From an uncultured Niabella sp. (lineage in GTDB: Bacteria; Bacteroidota; Bacteroidia; Chitinophagales; Chitinophagaceae): DNA of 64,000 nt. Position 1 is the stretch's first letter; each line of letters starts with the position of its first letter. The stretch is from contig CAKSQK010000010.1 in the NCBI GenBank assembly GCA_934486785.1, positions 6,219 to 70,218 on the forward strand, given 5' to 3'. Under the pieces are notes generated by a model. The model saw nothing but the letters and a program-made list of their open reading frames with translations, ran no database searches and had not been told where the DNA came from. Below, piece by piece: positions 27,444 through 35,961 of the stretch. Made by a program: the position numbers and the translations under genes.

Positions 27444-28775
27444 TTAGCTGTCGCGAAATTCTATTTGTAAGATCGGTCCGGTAGTATTGGTAAGCCTAAA
27501 GCGGTCATCAATGCGATAGCCCACCACCCATATGATCTTTTTATTCATTTCTATAACCCAGGTTTTTTCTTTTTCAAAAAGCGACAGCTTTTGGTCAATT
27601 AAAAAGCGGGATACCTTTTTCTTTTTACGCATACCCAGCGGGTAAAAATAATCGCCTGTTCTCCACCGCCGTAAAAGCAGTGGATATACAATCTCTTTCG
27701 CATCAATCAATGCTATATTAGAGCTATCTGTAACAAAACTCTTTACAGCATTTTTTTCTTTAAAGGTAATAGTCCCGTTTGCAAAAGAATAAGTTCCCGG
27801 TTGTTCTATCACAATGGCTGAATTTTGCAGTTCCTGCAAAGGTGAAATAATCAAATGCTTTCGGTTGCGAAGAATGCGATGCGTGGCAGATAACACATAT
27901 TTACCACTATCGCTTTGTAAAAGTTGCAAAATATCGGTAAGCTGCGCAGAAGTAAAACCAAAATCCTTTACAATTTCATACATCAATGTTCTTACAGATG
28001 CTTGTTGTTGCAATAGTAAAACCGGCAGGTACCATTCATTCCCTTTTTGTTCAACCAATGTTTTGCGCTTTTGAGTAACCGCTTCCTGGTACAACCACGC
28101 GGTTTCTTTCATTCGCTCAATAGTATTCAACATATTTTCTTCCGTTTCAGGATAAACTTTAGCGATCATCGGCAATACCGTATTGCGAAAATAATTACGT
28201 GTATAATCATCGTGCAGGTTGCTTTCATCCTGAGCAAAAGAAAGTTTCTCATCAACCAGGAAACTTTCCAGTTCAGCCCTGCGCGCAAACAATAAAGGCC
28301 TTCTCAGCTTTCCATTCTTTTCTTTAATGCCGGTCAGGCCTTTGATGCCCGTACCACGGAAAAAGGCCATCAGTACCGTTTCAATATTATCATCTGCATG
28401 GTGGGCCGTTAAAATATAATCGTAATCATTTGCAGAACGTACTTCTTCAAACCAGTTGTAACGCAACTCCCGAGCGGCTACCTGCGTGCTCAGCCTGTTG
28501 TTTTCAGCGTACGCTTTTGTATCAAATTTTATACTGTAAAACGAAACATTTAATGTGTCGGCAAATACTTTTACAAATGCTTCATCCCTGCTGCTTTCAT
28601 CGCCCCGCAACTGAAAGTTGCAGTGGGCTATACCAAAATCTAACCCGGTCAATTGGCAAAGCCGGCATAGCGCTACCGAATCCACTCCCCCGCTGACGGC
28701 AATCAGCAACCTGTCCTTTTTTGTAAAAAGATTTTTGGTTTGATAGTTTGATATAAACGCCTGTAATAAACTCAT
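27444..28775 (-). CDS. tilS: tRNA(Ile)-lysidine synthase
   Basis: The PP-loop ATPase motif SGGVDSVALCRL near residue 26, ILTAHHADDNIETVLM and RNYFRNTVLPMI identify TilS. The C-terminal TilS domains (LLRRWRTGDYFYPLGMRKKKKVSRFLID) are present. It converts C34 of tRNA-Ile2 to lysidine, so that AUA is read as isoleucine, using ATP and lysine. I use ATG 28775 (443 aa); ATG 28790 would add five residues. Followed, in transcription order after the TPR gene, with a 27-bp gap. Confidence 0.94.
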   Translation of the reverse strand: MSLLQAFISNYQTKNLFTKKDRLLIAVSGGVDSVALCRLCQLTGLDFGIAHCNFQLRGDESSRDEAFVKVFADTLNVSFYSIKFDTKAYAENNRLSTQVAARELRYNWFEEVRSANDYDYILTAHHADDNIETVLMAFFRGTGIKGLTGIKEKNGKLRRPLLFARRAELESFLVDEKLSFAQDESNLHDDYTRNYFRNTVLPMIAKVYPETEENMLNTIERMKETAWLYQEAVTQKRKTLVEQKGNEWYLPVLLLQQQASVRTLMYEIVKDFGFTSAQLTDILQLLQSDSGKYVLSATHRILRNRKHLIISPLQELQNSAIVIEQPGTYSFANGTITFKEKNAVKSFVTDSSNIALIDAKEIVYPLLLRRWRTGDYFYPLGMRKKKKVSRFLIDQKLSLFEKEKTWVIEMNKKIIWVVGYRIDDRFRLTNTTGPILQIEFRDS

Positions 28776-28802
28776 TGTATAAACCCGCAACGTTTTTAAA
28801 TA

Positions 28803-29114
28803 TTAGTATGTCAGATCTTCCCATGCAGCCCTAAGTTCATTCAGCGCGTGCGCATCACCCGCGGCCTTTGCCACCTGCATACCTTTTGCATATACTTCCA
28901 CAGCCTGTTGTTCATTGCCATTGCGCTCTAATAATTTTCCCAAATGATAATAGCTGCCAACATAATCTTCGTGCGCCTGCAGTATTTCCCAAAAAAGATT
29001 TTCAGCCTCGCCATCGTTGCCGGCTTTTATATATTCAAGCGCCAACGCATGTTTTAGAAAACTATCGTTGGGATTATCTTTTAAAAATTGTTTTATCTTT
29101 TCTACGCGATCCAT
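28803..29114 (-). CDS. Small TPR protein
   Basis: The 103-aa product consists of about two and a half tetratricopeptide repeats: DSFLKHALALEYIKAGNDGEAENLFWEIL, YVGSYYHLGKLLERNGNEQQ and a last helix pair. It has no signal peptide, so it is probably a cytosolic protein-binding adaptor. It lies 27 bp upstream of tilS on the same strand and may be co-transcribed. Confidence 0.8.
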   Translation of the reverse strand: MDRVEKIKQFLKDNPNDSFLKHALALEYIKAGNDGEAENLFWEILQAHEDYVGSYYHLGKLLERNGNEQQAVEVYAKGMQVAKAAGDAHALNELRAAWEDLTY

Positions 29115-29197
29115 ATTAAGTATTGATTGCTGTTGTGCCGTTGTTCATACGTCTAAAAACTTGATTGAACACAATCATTTGATAAACCTTATTCTTT

Positions 29198-29205
29198 TAT
29201 CTTTG
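29198..29205 (+). promoter_or_regulatory. -7 promoter element of etfBA
   Basis: TATCTTTG matches TAnnTTTG, 47 nt before the etfB ATG. The nearest TTTG (29178-29181) is only 16 nt upstream, shorter than usual. Confidence 0.5.
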
Positions 29206-29252
29206 ATTTGGTTGTTGCCAACACAACTACTTCAACAAAGTAAAAAGCCGAT

Positions 29253-29996
29253 ATGAAGATCTTAGTTTGTATAAGTAAAACGCCGGATACAACGGCAAAA
29301 ATAGCTTTCACAGATAACAACACGAAATTTGATACCACCGGTGTTCAATGGATCATCAATCCTAACGATGAGTACTACGCGCTCATCAGGGCTATTGAAT
29401 TAAAAGAAGCTGATCCCTCTGCCACTGTTCATCTTATTACCGTAGGTGGGGCAGACAGTGATGCCATTCTTCGCAAAGCATTTGCTTTAGGTGGCGATGA
29501 AGGCATACGCGTAGATATAGAAAACTCTGATAGCTTTGGCATTGCCACGCAAATTGCCACTGTTGCAAAAGAGGGTGGTTACGACCTTATTTTTCTTGGC
29601 AAAGAAACCATTGATTATAACGGCAGCTCTATTGGCGGCATGGTAGCCGAAATACTAAACCTGCCCTTTGCATCACTTGCCACAAAATTTGAACTGAACG
29701 GTTCCACGGCCACCATCACGCGCGAAATTGAAGGCGGCGAAGAAGTATGTGAAGTAGCACTGCCCCTGGTAGTAAGCTGCACCAAAGGCATGGCAGAACA
29801 ACGCATCCCCAACATGCGCGGTATTATGGCGGCGCGTACCAAACCTTTAAAAGTGGTGCAACCCGTAGCAACAGAGCCTTTAACCGAAATTATCAGCTAT
29901 AGTTTGCCACCTGCAAAAACAGGAGTAAAACTGATTGATGCCGATAACATGGCAGAGCTGGTAAGATTGCTGAAAGAAGAAGCCAAAGTGATTTAA
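29253..29996 (+). CDS. etfB: Electron transfer flavoprotein, beta subunit
   Basis: The 247-aa product opens with KILVCISKTPDTTAKIAFT and contains the AMP-binding region DLIFLGKETIDYNGSSIGGM. It forms a heterodimer with EtfA that carries electrons from acyl-CoA and other dehydrogenases to the quinone pool. The alpha gene starts 47 bp downstream. Confidence 0.95.
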   Translation: MKILVCISKTPDTTAKIAFTDNNTKFDTTGVQWIINPNDEYYALIRAIELKEADPSATVHLITVGGADSDAILRKAFALGGDEGIRVDIENSDSFGIATQIATVAKEGGYDLIFLGKETIDYNGSSIGGMVAEILNLPFASLATKFELNGSTATITREIEGGEEVCEVALPLVVSCTKGMAEQRIPNMRGIMAARTKPLKVVQPVATEPLTEIISYSLPPAKTGVKLIDADNMAELVRLLKEEAKVI

Positions 29997-30043
29997 CAAA
30001 AGCCTGGCAGCAAATATTTTTGAACTCTTTTTAACCTGTTGAT

Positions 30044-31003
30044 ATGATCCTGACTTTTATTGATATTGCAACCGATGGCAGCGTAAAAAAATCTTCATTA
30101 GAAGCCCTTACTTATGGCGGCAAACTGGCCGGCCAACTGGGTGTGCAGGCGCATGGCGTGGTACTTTCTCCCGCCGCTGAAGATCTTTCGACTTTAGGCA
30201 AATACGGCGTACAGCAAATTCACCAGGTAACCAATGAGCATCTGAAACATTTTGACGCGCAGGTATTTGCCAGTGTAATAGCACAGGTAGCAGAAAAAGT
30301 CAATGCCAGCGTAATCATTTTCTCCAATAATACTGACGGAAAAGCCATTGCACCGCGGCTTTCAGCCAGGCTAAAAGCAGGGCTTGTAAGCGGCGCCGTG
30401 GCATTGCCCGAAACCACTGATGGCTTTGTGGTAAAGAAAAGTGTTTTCTCAGGCAAGGCTTTTGCCCATGTAAAAATTTCAGGCGCTGTAAAGATCATAT
30501 CAGTTAACCCCAATGCTTTTCCTATACAAGCCGGTGGTGGCAGCGCAGAAGTATTGCCTTTTAACGCTGTGGTGGAGGCTCCTAAAGTAGTGGTAAAAGA
30601 AGTAAAAAAAGAAAGCGGCGAAGTGCCTCTTGCCGAAGCCGAAATTGTAGTAAGTGGTGGCCGTGGCCTCAAAGGCCCTGAAAACTGGGGCATATTGGAA
30701 GACCTGGCCAAAGCCTTAAATGCCGCGCTGGCATGCAGCCGCCCCGTGGCTGATGCACACTGGCGCCCGCACCACGAACACGTAGGACAAACTGGTGGCG
30801 CCATTGCACCTAACCTGTACATTGCCTGTGGAATTTCAGGCGCCATTCAGCACCTCGCAGGCGTCAACCGCAGCAAAACCATAGTGGTCATCAATAAAGA
30901 TCCCGAAGCTCCGTTTTTTAAAGCAGCCGACTACGGCGTAGTGGGCGATCTGTTTGAAGTGATCCCCAAACTAACGGAAGAGATCAACAAACTAAAGGGC
31001 TGA
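30044..31003 (+). CDS. etfA: Electron transfer flavoprotein, alpha subunit
   Basis: The 319-aa product has the C-terminal FAD-binding domain with VVSGGRGLKGPENWGILEDL, VGQTGGAIAPNLYIACGISG and the signature VVINKDPEAPFFKAADYGVVGD. With EtfB it forms the ETF dimer. The etfB-etfA order and spacing indicate one operon. Confidence 0.96.
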   Translation: MILTFIDIATDGSVKKSSLEALTYGGKLAGQLGVQAHGVVLSPAAEDLSTLGKYGVQQIHQVTNEHLKHFDAQVFASVIAQVAEKVNASVIIFSNNTDGKAIAPRLSARLKAGLVSGAVALPETTDGFVVKKSVFSGKAFAHVKISGAVKIISVNPNAFPIQAGGGSAEVLPFNAVVEAPKVVVKEVKKESGEVPLAEAEIVVSGGRGLKGPENWGILEDLAKALNAALACSRPVADAHWRPHHEHVGQTGGAIAPNLYIACGISGAIQHLAGVNRSKTIVVINKDPEAPFFKAADYGVVGDLFEVIPKLTEEINKLKG

Positions 31004-31155
31004 GCCTTTGTTGCCGGCAGCAGCACTCATAGTTATCGTGATGGCTCATCCCTGCTGTGTCAATCAATGATGATGCAATTTTCCACAGTCTTTTTGATTT
31101 TAATTGATAGCTTAGAATCTGCCTTACAGATAAAACCCGGGCGCAAAAAATACTT

Positions 31156-31163
31156 TATATTTG
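31156..31163 (+). promoter_or_regulatory. -7 promoter element of the bifunctional nuclease gene
   Basis: TATATTTG matches TAnnTTTG, ending 26 nt before the ATG at 31190. Confidence 0.5.
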
Positions 31164-31189
31164 CCCATTAAAGGTTTTATCCGTTGAAT

Positions 31190-31792
31190 ATGAAAAAGAT
31201 TGAACTGGAAATAGTAGCCCTTTCTCACAGCATCACACAAACCCATTCTTACGCCGTTGTATTGGGCGAAGTGAACGGACTGCGCCGCCTGCCCATTGTT
31301 ATTGGCGGCTTTGAAGCGCAGGCCATTGCAGTGGCGCTTGAAAAGATGAACCCCAGCCGCCCGCTAACGCACGACCTGATGAAAAACTTCATGGTAGCTT
31401 TTTCCATAGACCTGCACGAGATCATCATTTCAGACCTGCAGGAAGGTATCTTTTTCAGCAAACTCATCTGTTCAACCGAGCATGAAACCATTGAAATTGA
31501 CAGCCGCACTTCCGATGCCATTGCACTGGCCGTAAGGTTTGGCTGCCCCATTTACACTTACGAAAAAATTATTGACAGCGCCGGCATTGTTATGGACGAT
31601 AAAGGCGAGCCTGCCCCTGCCGGGCAAATGGAAACTTCTTCCCCTTCAGAAAAAACAAGCGCTAATGAAGATCTTAAAAACCTCTCCGTTGAAGAGCTGA
31701 ACCAGTTATTGAACGAAGTTTTGGAAAACGAGGATTATATGAAGGCCATCGCCATCAGGGATGAGATCAACAGCAGGAAAAAAAATAAGTAA
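31190..31792 (+). CDS. Bifunctional nuclease (BFN/DUF151) domain protein with UvrB/UvrC-type motif
   Basis: The 200-aa product has an N-terminal BFN domain (RRLPIVIGGFEAQAIAVAL, TSDAIALAVRFGCPIYTYE) and a C-terminal UVR-like helical hairpin (SVEELNQLLNEVLENEDYMK). BFN domains have DNase and RNase activity in plants and are conserved in Bacteroidota. The linker (EPAPAGQMETSSPSEKTS) is low complexity. ATG 31190 is preferred to the in-frame TTG at 31184. Confidence 0.88.
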   Translation: MKKIELEIVALSHSITQTHSYAVVLGEVNGLRRLPIVIGGFEAQAIAVALEKMNPSRPLTHDLMKNFMVAFSIDLHEIIISDLQEGIFFSKLICSTEHETIEIDSRTSDAIALAVRFGCPIYTYEKIIDSAGIVMDDKGEPAPAGQMETSSPSEKTSANEDLKNLSVEELNQLLNEVLENEDYMKAIAIRDEINSRKKNK

Positions 31793-31836
31793 CCGGCAGT
31801 TTTATCTTTTTACAATAACTACAAACCACTGCATCA

Positions 31837-32661
31837 TTGATCGTTTTCTCCAATTGCAAAATCAATATCGGCCTTTATATCACAAGCAGGCGCGATGATG
31901 GCTACCACAATATCGAAACTGTTTTTTATCCACTGCCATTGTATGATGTGCTGGAACTGATGGATGCCCATGAAACCGCACTCACGTTGAAAGGCATTCC
32001 AATTCCCGGCAGCACGCAAGACAATATCGTTTTAAAAGCATATCATCTTCTTAAAAAAGATTTCCCTGCGCTCCCACCCGTTCACTTTTACCTGCTTAAA
32101 AACATTCCACCCGGCGCGGGCCTGGGTGCAGGCAGCGCTAATGGCGCAGCAGCTTTAACAGCGTTAAATAAAAAATTCGCTCTCAGCTTATCAACTGATC
32201 AGCTTATCAACTACGCGCTTCAACTTGGCAGCGACTGCCCGTTCTTTATCATCAACCAGCCCTGCTTTGCCGCCGGTCGCGGTGAGCAGATGCAAGCTGT
32301 TGCGCTAAACCTTGCTGCTTATAAAATCATTGTCATAAATCCAGGCATTCATATTTCTACGCCTTGGGCATTTCAGCAAATAACGCCAGGGCCGGCAAAA
32401 ATATCATTACAACAAAGCATTTTCACACCTGTTAAGGAATGGAAAAATATGATCATAAATGATTTTGAGGCACCTGTGTTTAAAGCCTACCCTGAAATAG
32501 CATCTATAAAAAACAAACTGTATGAAGCGGGCGCTGCTTTTGCCCTGATGAGCGGGTCGGGCAGCACGGTTTACGCGTTGTTTGCTGCTGATGCATACCC
32601 CAGCCTAAATTTCCCGGATCATTATTTTGTAAGATCACTGATGCCCGAGCAAGGTGGTTAA
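31837..32661 (+). CDS. ispE: 4-diphosphocytidyl-2-C-methyl-D-erythritol kinase
   Basis: The 274-aa GHMP kinase has the family motif PPGAGLGAGSANGAAAL and the C-terminal FALMSGSGSTVYALF. IspE phosphorylates CDP-methylerythritol in the MEP isoprenoid pathway. The family N-terminus (FSNCKINIGLYITSRRDDGYHN) begins right after a TTG at 31837. An in-frame stop at 31816 leaves TTG as the only standard start. Confidence 0.93.
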   Translation: MIVFSNCKINIGLYITSRRDDGYHNIETVFYPLPLYDVLELMDAHETALTLKGIPIPGSTQDNIVLKAYHLLKKDFPALPPVHFYLLKNIPPGAGLGAGSANGAAALTALNKKFALSLSTDQLINYALQLGSDCPFFIINQPCFAAGRGEQMQAVALNLAAYKIIVINPGIHISTPWAFQQITPGPAKISLQQSIFTPVKEWKNMIINDFEAPVFKAYPEIASIKNKLYEAGAAFALMSGSGSTVYALFAADAYPSLNFPDHYFVRSLMPEQGG

Positions 32662-32820
32662 GGCCTGCGTAATCAAATAAATTGCTATCTTGCTGCTATC
32701 GGCAGTTTTACAATCATATCAGCATTTTTGCAGCTCAATCTTGATTTGCTGAATCACTGAATTTACGTGATGCTACCTCACCGCGTAATTTATTTCCTGC
32801 AACAAAATTAAATACTGAAT

Positions 32821-34035
32821 ATGAACTCTGACTATTATATACAGCTCGAACAACAATATGGCGCGCACAATTATCATCCGCTGCCCGTAGTACTTACCAA
32901 AGGCCGCGGCGTATATGTATGGGATGTGGAAGGCAAACAATATTATGATTTTATCAGTGGCTACTCCGCCGTAAACCAGGGGCACTGCCACCCGAAAATT
33001 GTGGAAGCCTTTGTACAACAAGCCCAGCAGCTAACGCTTACCAGCCGCGCATTTTATAACAACAGGCTTGGCGAATTTGAGCAATACATTACCACGCTGT
33101 TTGGCTATGATAAAGTATTGCCCATGAACACCGGCGTTGAAGCGGTTGAAACCGGCATTAAGCTGTGCCGCAAATGGGCTTACGAGGTAAAAGGCATCGC
33201 CGAGAATGAAGCCGTGATCATTGTTTGCGACCATAACTTTCACGGGCGCACCTCTGCAGTTATTTCGTTCAGCAGCGATGATAATGCAAAGAAAAACTTC
33301 GGCCCATATATGGGCGGCTTTGTGAGCATTCCTTATAATAATATCAGCGCGCTGAAAGAAGCGCTGGCTCTTAATAATATTGCCGGGTTTTTGGTAGAAC
33401 CTGTGCAGGGCGAAGCCGGTGTGATAGTTCCTGATGAGGGTTACCTTGCAGAAGCCAAAAAACTTTGTAAAGAAAAAAACGTTTTATTTATTGCTGATGA
33501 AATACAAACCGGGCTGTGCCGCACGGGTAAAATGCTCTGCTGCGATCATGAAAACGTAAGGCCCGATATAGTTTTATTAGGCAAAGCGCTGAGTGGCGGC
33601 ATGATGCCCGTGAGCGGTGTGCTGGCTGATGATGAAGTGATGATGTGCATTAAACCGGGGCAGCACGGATCAACATTTGGCGGCAACCCGTTGGCGGCTG
33701 TTACAGCCATTGCATCGTTGCAGGTATTGCAGGATGAGCACATGGCTGAAAATGCTGCGCAACTTGGCGCTTTCTTTCGCAGTGAAATGAAAAAGCTAAG
33801 CAGCAGCCACATCAGGCTGGTTCGTGGCAAGGGCCTGCTCAACGCGATTGAAGTGCATAGTAATGACCCGGAAGCAGCGTGGAATCTTTGTCTTGAAATG
33901 AAAGAGAGAGGACTTCTTGCGAAGCCCACTCATGGAGATAAAGTTCGTTTTGCACCACCATTGTGCATAACGGAAAATCAATTAGCAGAATGTATTGAAA
34001 TCATTAACCAATCACTACCCATCCTTGAAAAATAA
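32821..34035 (+). CDS. rocD: Ornithine--oxo-acid transaminase
   Basis: The 404-aa class-III aminotransferase has the PLP lysine in [34 protein letters not shown] and [14 protein letters not shown], all typical of ornithine aminotransferase. It converts ornithine to glutamate semialdehyde, the substrate of PruA (1612-3243). It is monocistronic or followed by the VIT-like gene, whose start overlaps its 3' end. Confidence 0.94.
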   Translation: MNSDYYIQLEQQYGAHNYHPLPVVLTKGRGVYVWDVEGKQYYDFISGYSAVNQGHCHPKIVEAFVQQAQQLTLTSRAFYNNRLGEFEQYITTLFGYDKVLPMNTGVEAVETGIKLCRKWAYEVKGIAENEAVIIVCDHNFHGRTSAVISFSSDDNAKKNFGPYMGGFVSIPYNNISALKEALALNNIAGFLVEPVQGEAGVIVPDEGYLAEAKKLCKEKNVLFIADEIQTGLCRTGKMLCCDHENVRPDIVLLGKALSGGMMPVSGVLADDEVMMCIKPGQHGSTFGGNPLAAVTAIASLQVLQDEHMAENAAQLGAFFRSEMKKLSSSHIRLVRGKGLLNAIEVHSNDPEAAWNLCLEMKERGLLAKPTHGDKVRFAPPLCITENQLAECIEIINQSLPILEK

Positions 34036-34624
34036 ATTTTACAAAAACCTGCCGGTATTTTTGGTAGGCTTTATTGACGGCATTATTGTACCGCTGGCCA
34101 TTTATTGCTTTATCGCGCGCAGCGCAGATGCTAAACAACTTCCAATTTTTGTTGTTGGCATCTCTGGTTTGGCATTGTCCATCATCATGGGCATCGGCGC
34201 TTATTTTACCAGGAAGGCCGAGATTACAAAAAATGGTGATAATAAACTATTAAAAATTTATACCTCGCTGGGCATTAGTGAAACCATTCAAAAGCAAATG
34301 GCTGAAGATACCCTGCATGAGCAGCAGCAATGGCAGGCAGAGTGGAAAGAAGGCAGTAACGCAACTCAGGAACTTGAGCCTATAAACTACGGGTTCATTA
34401 TCTGGTGGGGTTATGTAACAGGATTGATTGTTGTTTTGCTGAATGGCTTTATCAGCACAGCCGGTAATCTTTGGTTTTTAGCCATCCCTTTACCTGCGCT
34501 GGCTATTGCTGGTTTTGCCAAAGCTAAAATGGCCTTACAAAATCCTGTATTTGGTTTGTTTAAATCAGTACTTACAGGTGCCATTGCTGCTATTGCTACC
34601 TGGCTGATAGCGGGCATCTTTTAG
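34025..34624 (+). CDS. VIT1/CCC1-family membrane protein
   Basis: About 199 aa with an N-terminal [17 protein letters not shown] and [22 protein letters not shown], matching the first two helices of VIT1/CCC1 iron or manganese transporters. A central helical, His/Glu-rich stretch ([18 protein letters not shown]) resembles the cytosolic metal-binding domain, and three more helices follow. No ATG precedes the fold: the candidates are TTG 34025 (used, 11-bp overlap with rocD) or TTG 33995 (41-bp overlap). Metal transport is inferred. Confidence 0.72.
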   Translation: MKNKFYKNLPVFLVGFIDGIIVPLAIYCFIARSADAKQLPIFVVGISGLALSIIMGIGAYFTRKAEITKNGDNKLLKIYTSLGISETIQKQMAEDTLHEQQQWQAEWKEGSNATQELEPINYGFIIWWGYVTGLIVVLLNGFISTAGNLWFLAIPLPALAIAGFAKAKMALQNPVFGLFKSVLTGAIAAIATWLIAGIF

Positions 34625-35037
34625 TCGGTGTCGGCAGCTTCGCTTTTATCAGCTACCGGTATTTTCATGTTAGGAAAAAATGTGGTGATCAACAGCGCCA
34701 AAGCCGCGATCAATACCAAATAAAGGCCTGTTTGCTTAACAGGACATTCGCCTGCCTCGCAGCGGCTCATGACCATATAATTTTTAATAGCCCATGCCAG
34801 ATTCAGCGCGGCAAACATCAGGTTGAAACGCTTGGCCCATATTTTTTTAATGAATGTAAACAGGATGATAACAGCAGCTAAAATAAAATGAAGATAAGCA
34901 GGCTTTCCAAACCGTGTGCCTTCTGTATCAACCCCTGAAACGATAAGATTGGCCGGGGCGATGTACACCCACGGCATAAAACATGCTACCACTAAAACGA
35001 TTGCTGAAGCCAGCGCTATCCATTGAGACCTGTTCAT
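34621..35037 (-). CDS. Four-helix membrane protein, unknown function
   Basis: The 138-aa product has four hydrophobic segments: an N-terminal one (WIALASAIVLVVACFMPWVYI), then FILAAVIILFTFI, FNLMFAALNLAWAI and LYLVLIAALALLITTFF. A loop between segments 3 and 4 holds two cysteines (SRCEAGECPVK). The tail is acidic. I do not recognise the family. Its stop overlaps the end of the convergent VIT-like gene. Confidence 0.72.
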   Translation of the reverse strand: MNRSQWIALASAIVLVVACFMPWVYIAPANLIVSGVDTEGTRFGKPAYLHFILAAVIILFTFIKKIWAKRFNLMFAALNLAWAIKNYMVMSRCEAGECPVKQTGLYLVLIAALALLITTFFPNMKIPVADKSEAADTD

Positions 35038-35071
35038 AACTGCAAAGTAAATACCTGCAGGCTAATAAAAC

Positions 35072-35100
35072 AAAAGGCGCTCCCGATAGGGAACGCTTTT
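35072..35100 (-). terminator. Terminator after the porin-family gene
   Basis: Inverted repeat AAAAGGCGCTCCC / GGGAACGCTTTT (one internal mismatch, GATA loop), suitable as a terminator 26 bp beyond the stop of the 35126-35764 gene. Confidence 0.7.
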
Positions 35101-35125
35101 GCAAATTTTCAAAAGGATAATAAAT

Positions 35126-35764
35126 TTAGAAGTAAATAATACCGCTTACTCCAAATGTTCTATTGTTGTTTTTGCGTGAATCTTGTGCAGAACCAGGTGT
35201 TGTATTTACCAAACCAATTCCGTATTGTGTATGAATACCAAACCTGTCATTGAATTTTAAACCGCCGCCAACGATTACACCACCGTCTACGCGTTTCATA
35301 TCATCATCATTATCACTACCCCACTCAATGTTTCTTTCACCATCTGCAAGGCCCCAAAAACTACCGGTGGTTTTGTATTTACCGCCAACACCAAAAGCCA
35401 CGTATGGGCCAGCACCTGCATACAACTTTGTGTTACCACCTAACGGGAAGTTCACATTAAAAGTAAGTGGAACTTCAAGGTATAAAGGATTAGCCGTAAG
35501 CTTACCTGTGGCATTGTTTTCACTTAAAACACCCCCTTTGCTTTGAAGGTCTACACCGGTGCGAACGCTAAACATTTCAGTTATGCCAACATCTGCCACC
35601 AAGCCGGCGTTAAAGCCTGACAAGCCTTTGGTTGTAGTGCCATCTTCATCTGTTGTAATTTTTGAATGGTTATAACCACCTTTAATACCAAAATTTGTTT
35701 GAGCATTTACCGCTCCTGCTGTTACAAAAAGAGCCAAAGCCCCGATAATTACTTTGCGAATCAT
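35126..35764 (-). CDS. Porin-family outer-membrane beta-barrel protein
   Basis: The 212-aa product has a signal peptide (IGALALFVTAGAVNAQ) and the PorT/OmpX-like opening TNFGIKGGYNHSKIT. Alternating strands follow (AGLVADVGITEMFSVRTGVDLQ, LYAGAGPYVAFGVGGKY), and it ends in Phe (FGVSGIIYF). It is an eight-strand-type outer-membrane barrel of unknown ligand. Confidence 0.83.
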   Translation of the reverse strand: MIRKVIIGALALFVTAGAVNAQTNFGIKGGYNHSKITTDEDGTTTKGLSGFNAGLVADVGITEMFSVRTGVDLQSKGGVLSENNATGKLTANPLYLEVPLTFNVNFPLGGNTKLYAGAGPYVAFGVGGKYKTTGSFWGLADGERNIEWGSDNDDDMKRVDGGVIVGGGLKFNDRFGIHTQYGIGLVNTTPGSAQDSRKNNNRTFGVSGIIYF

Positions 35765-35913
35765 AGTTGAAATTTTAATGATTAAATAAAAGATCTAATG
35801 GTTACTATAAATTTTTCAGCATATATGTAAATACCGTGCCAAAAAATGATAATAAAAACTTCAAAGTTTTTTTGCAAGCTTACTATGTTATGGTATTCAA
35901 TACCTTAAATAAT

Positions 35914-35941
35914 AATGGCCGGAACTGTAACTCCGGCCATT
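35914..35941 (-). terminator. Terminator of the VWA-domain gene
   Basis: Perfect 10-bp stem AATGGCCGGA / TCCGGCCATT with an 8-nt loop, followed on the minus strand by ATTATTTAAGG. Confidence 0.8.
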
Positions 35942-35961
35942 CAATGATTTATGCAACAATT

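Noticed and set aside
31004..31155. Riboswitch or RNA gene before the bifunctional nuclease gene
   Set aside because: No conserved stem arrangement or tRNA-like arms could be recognised.
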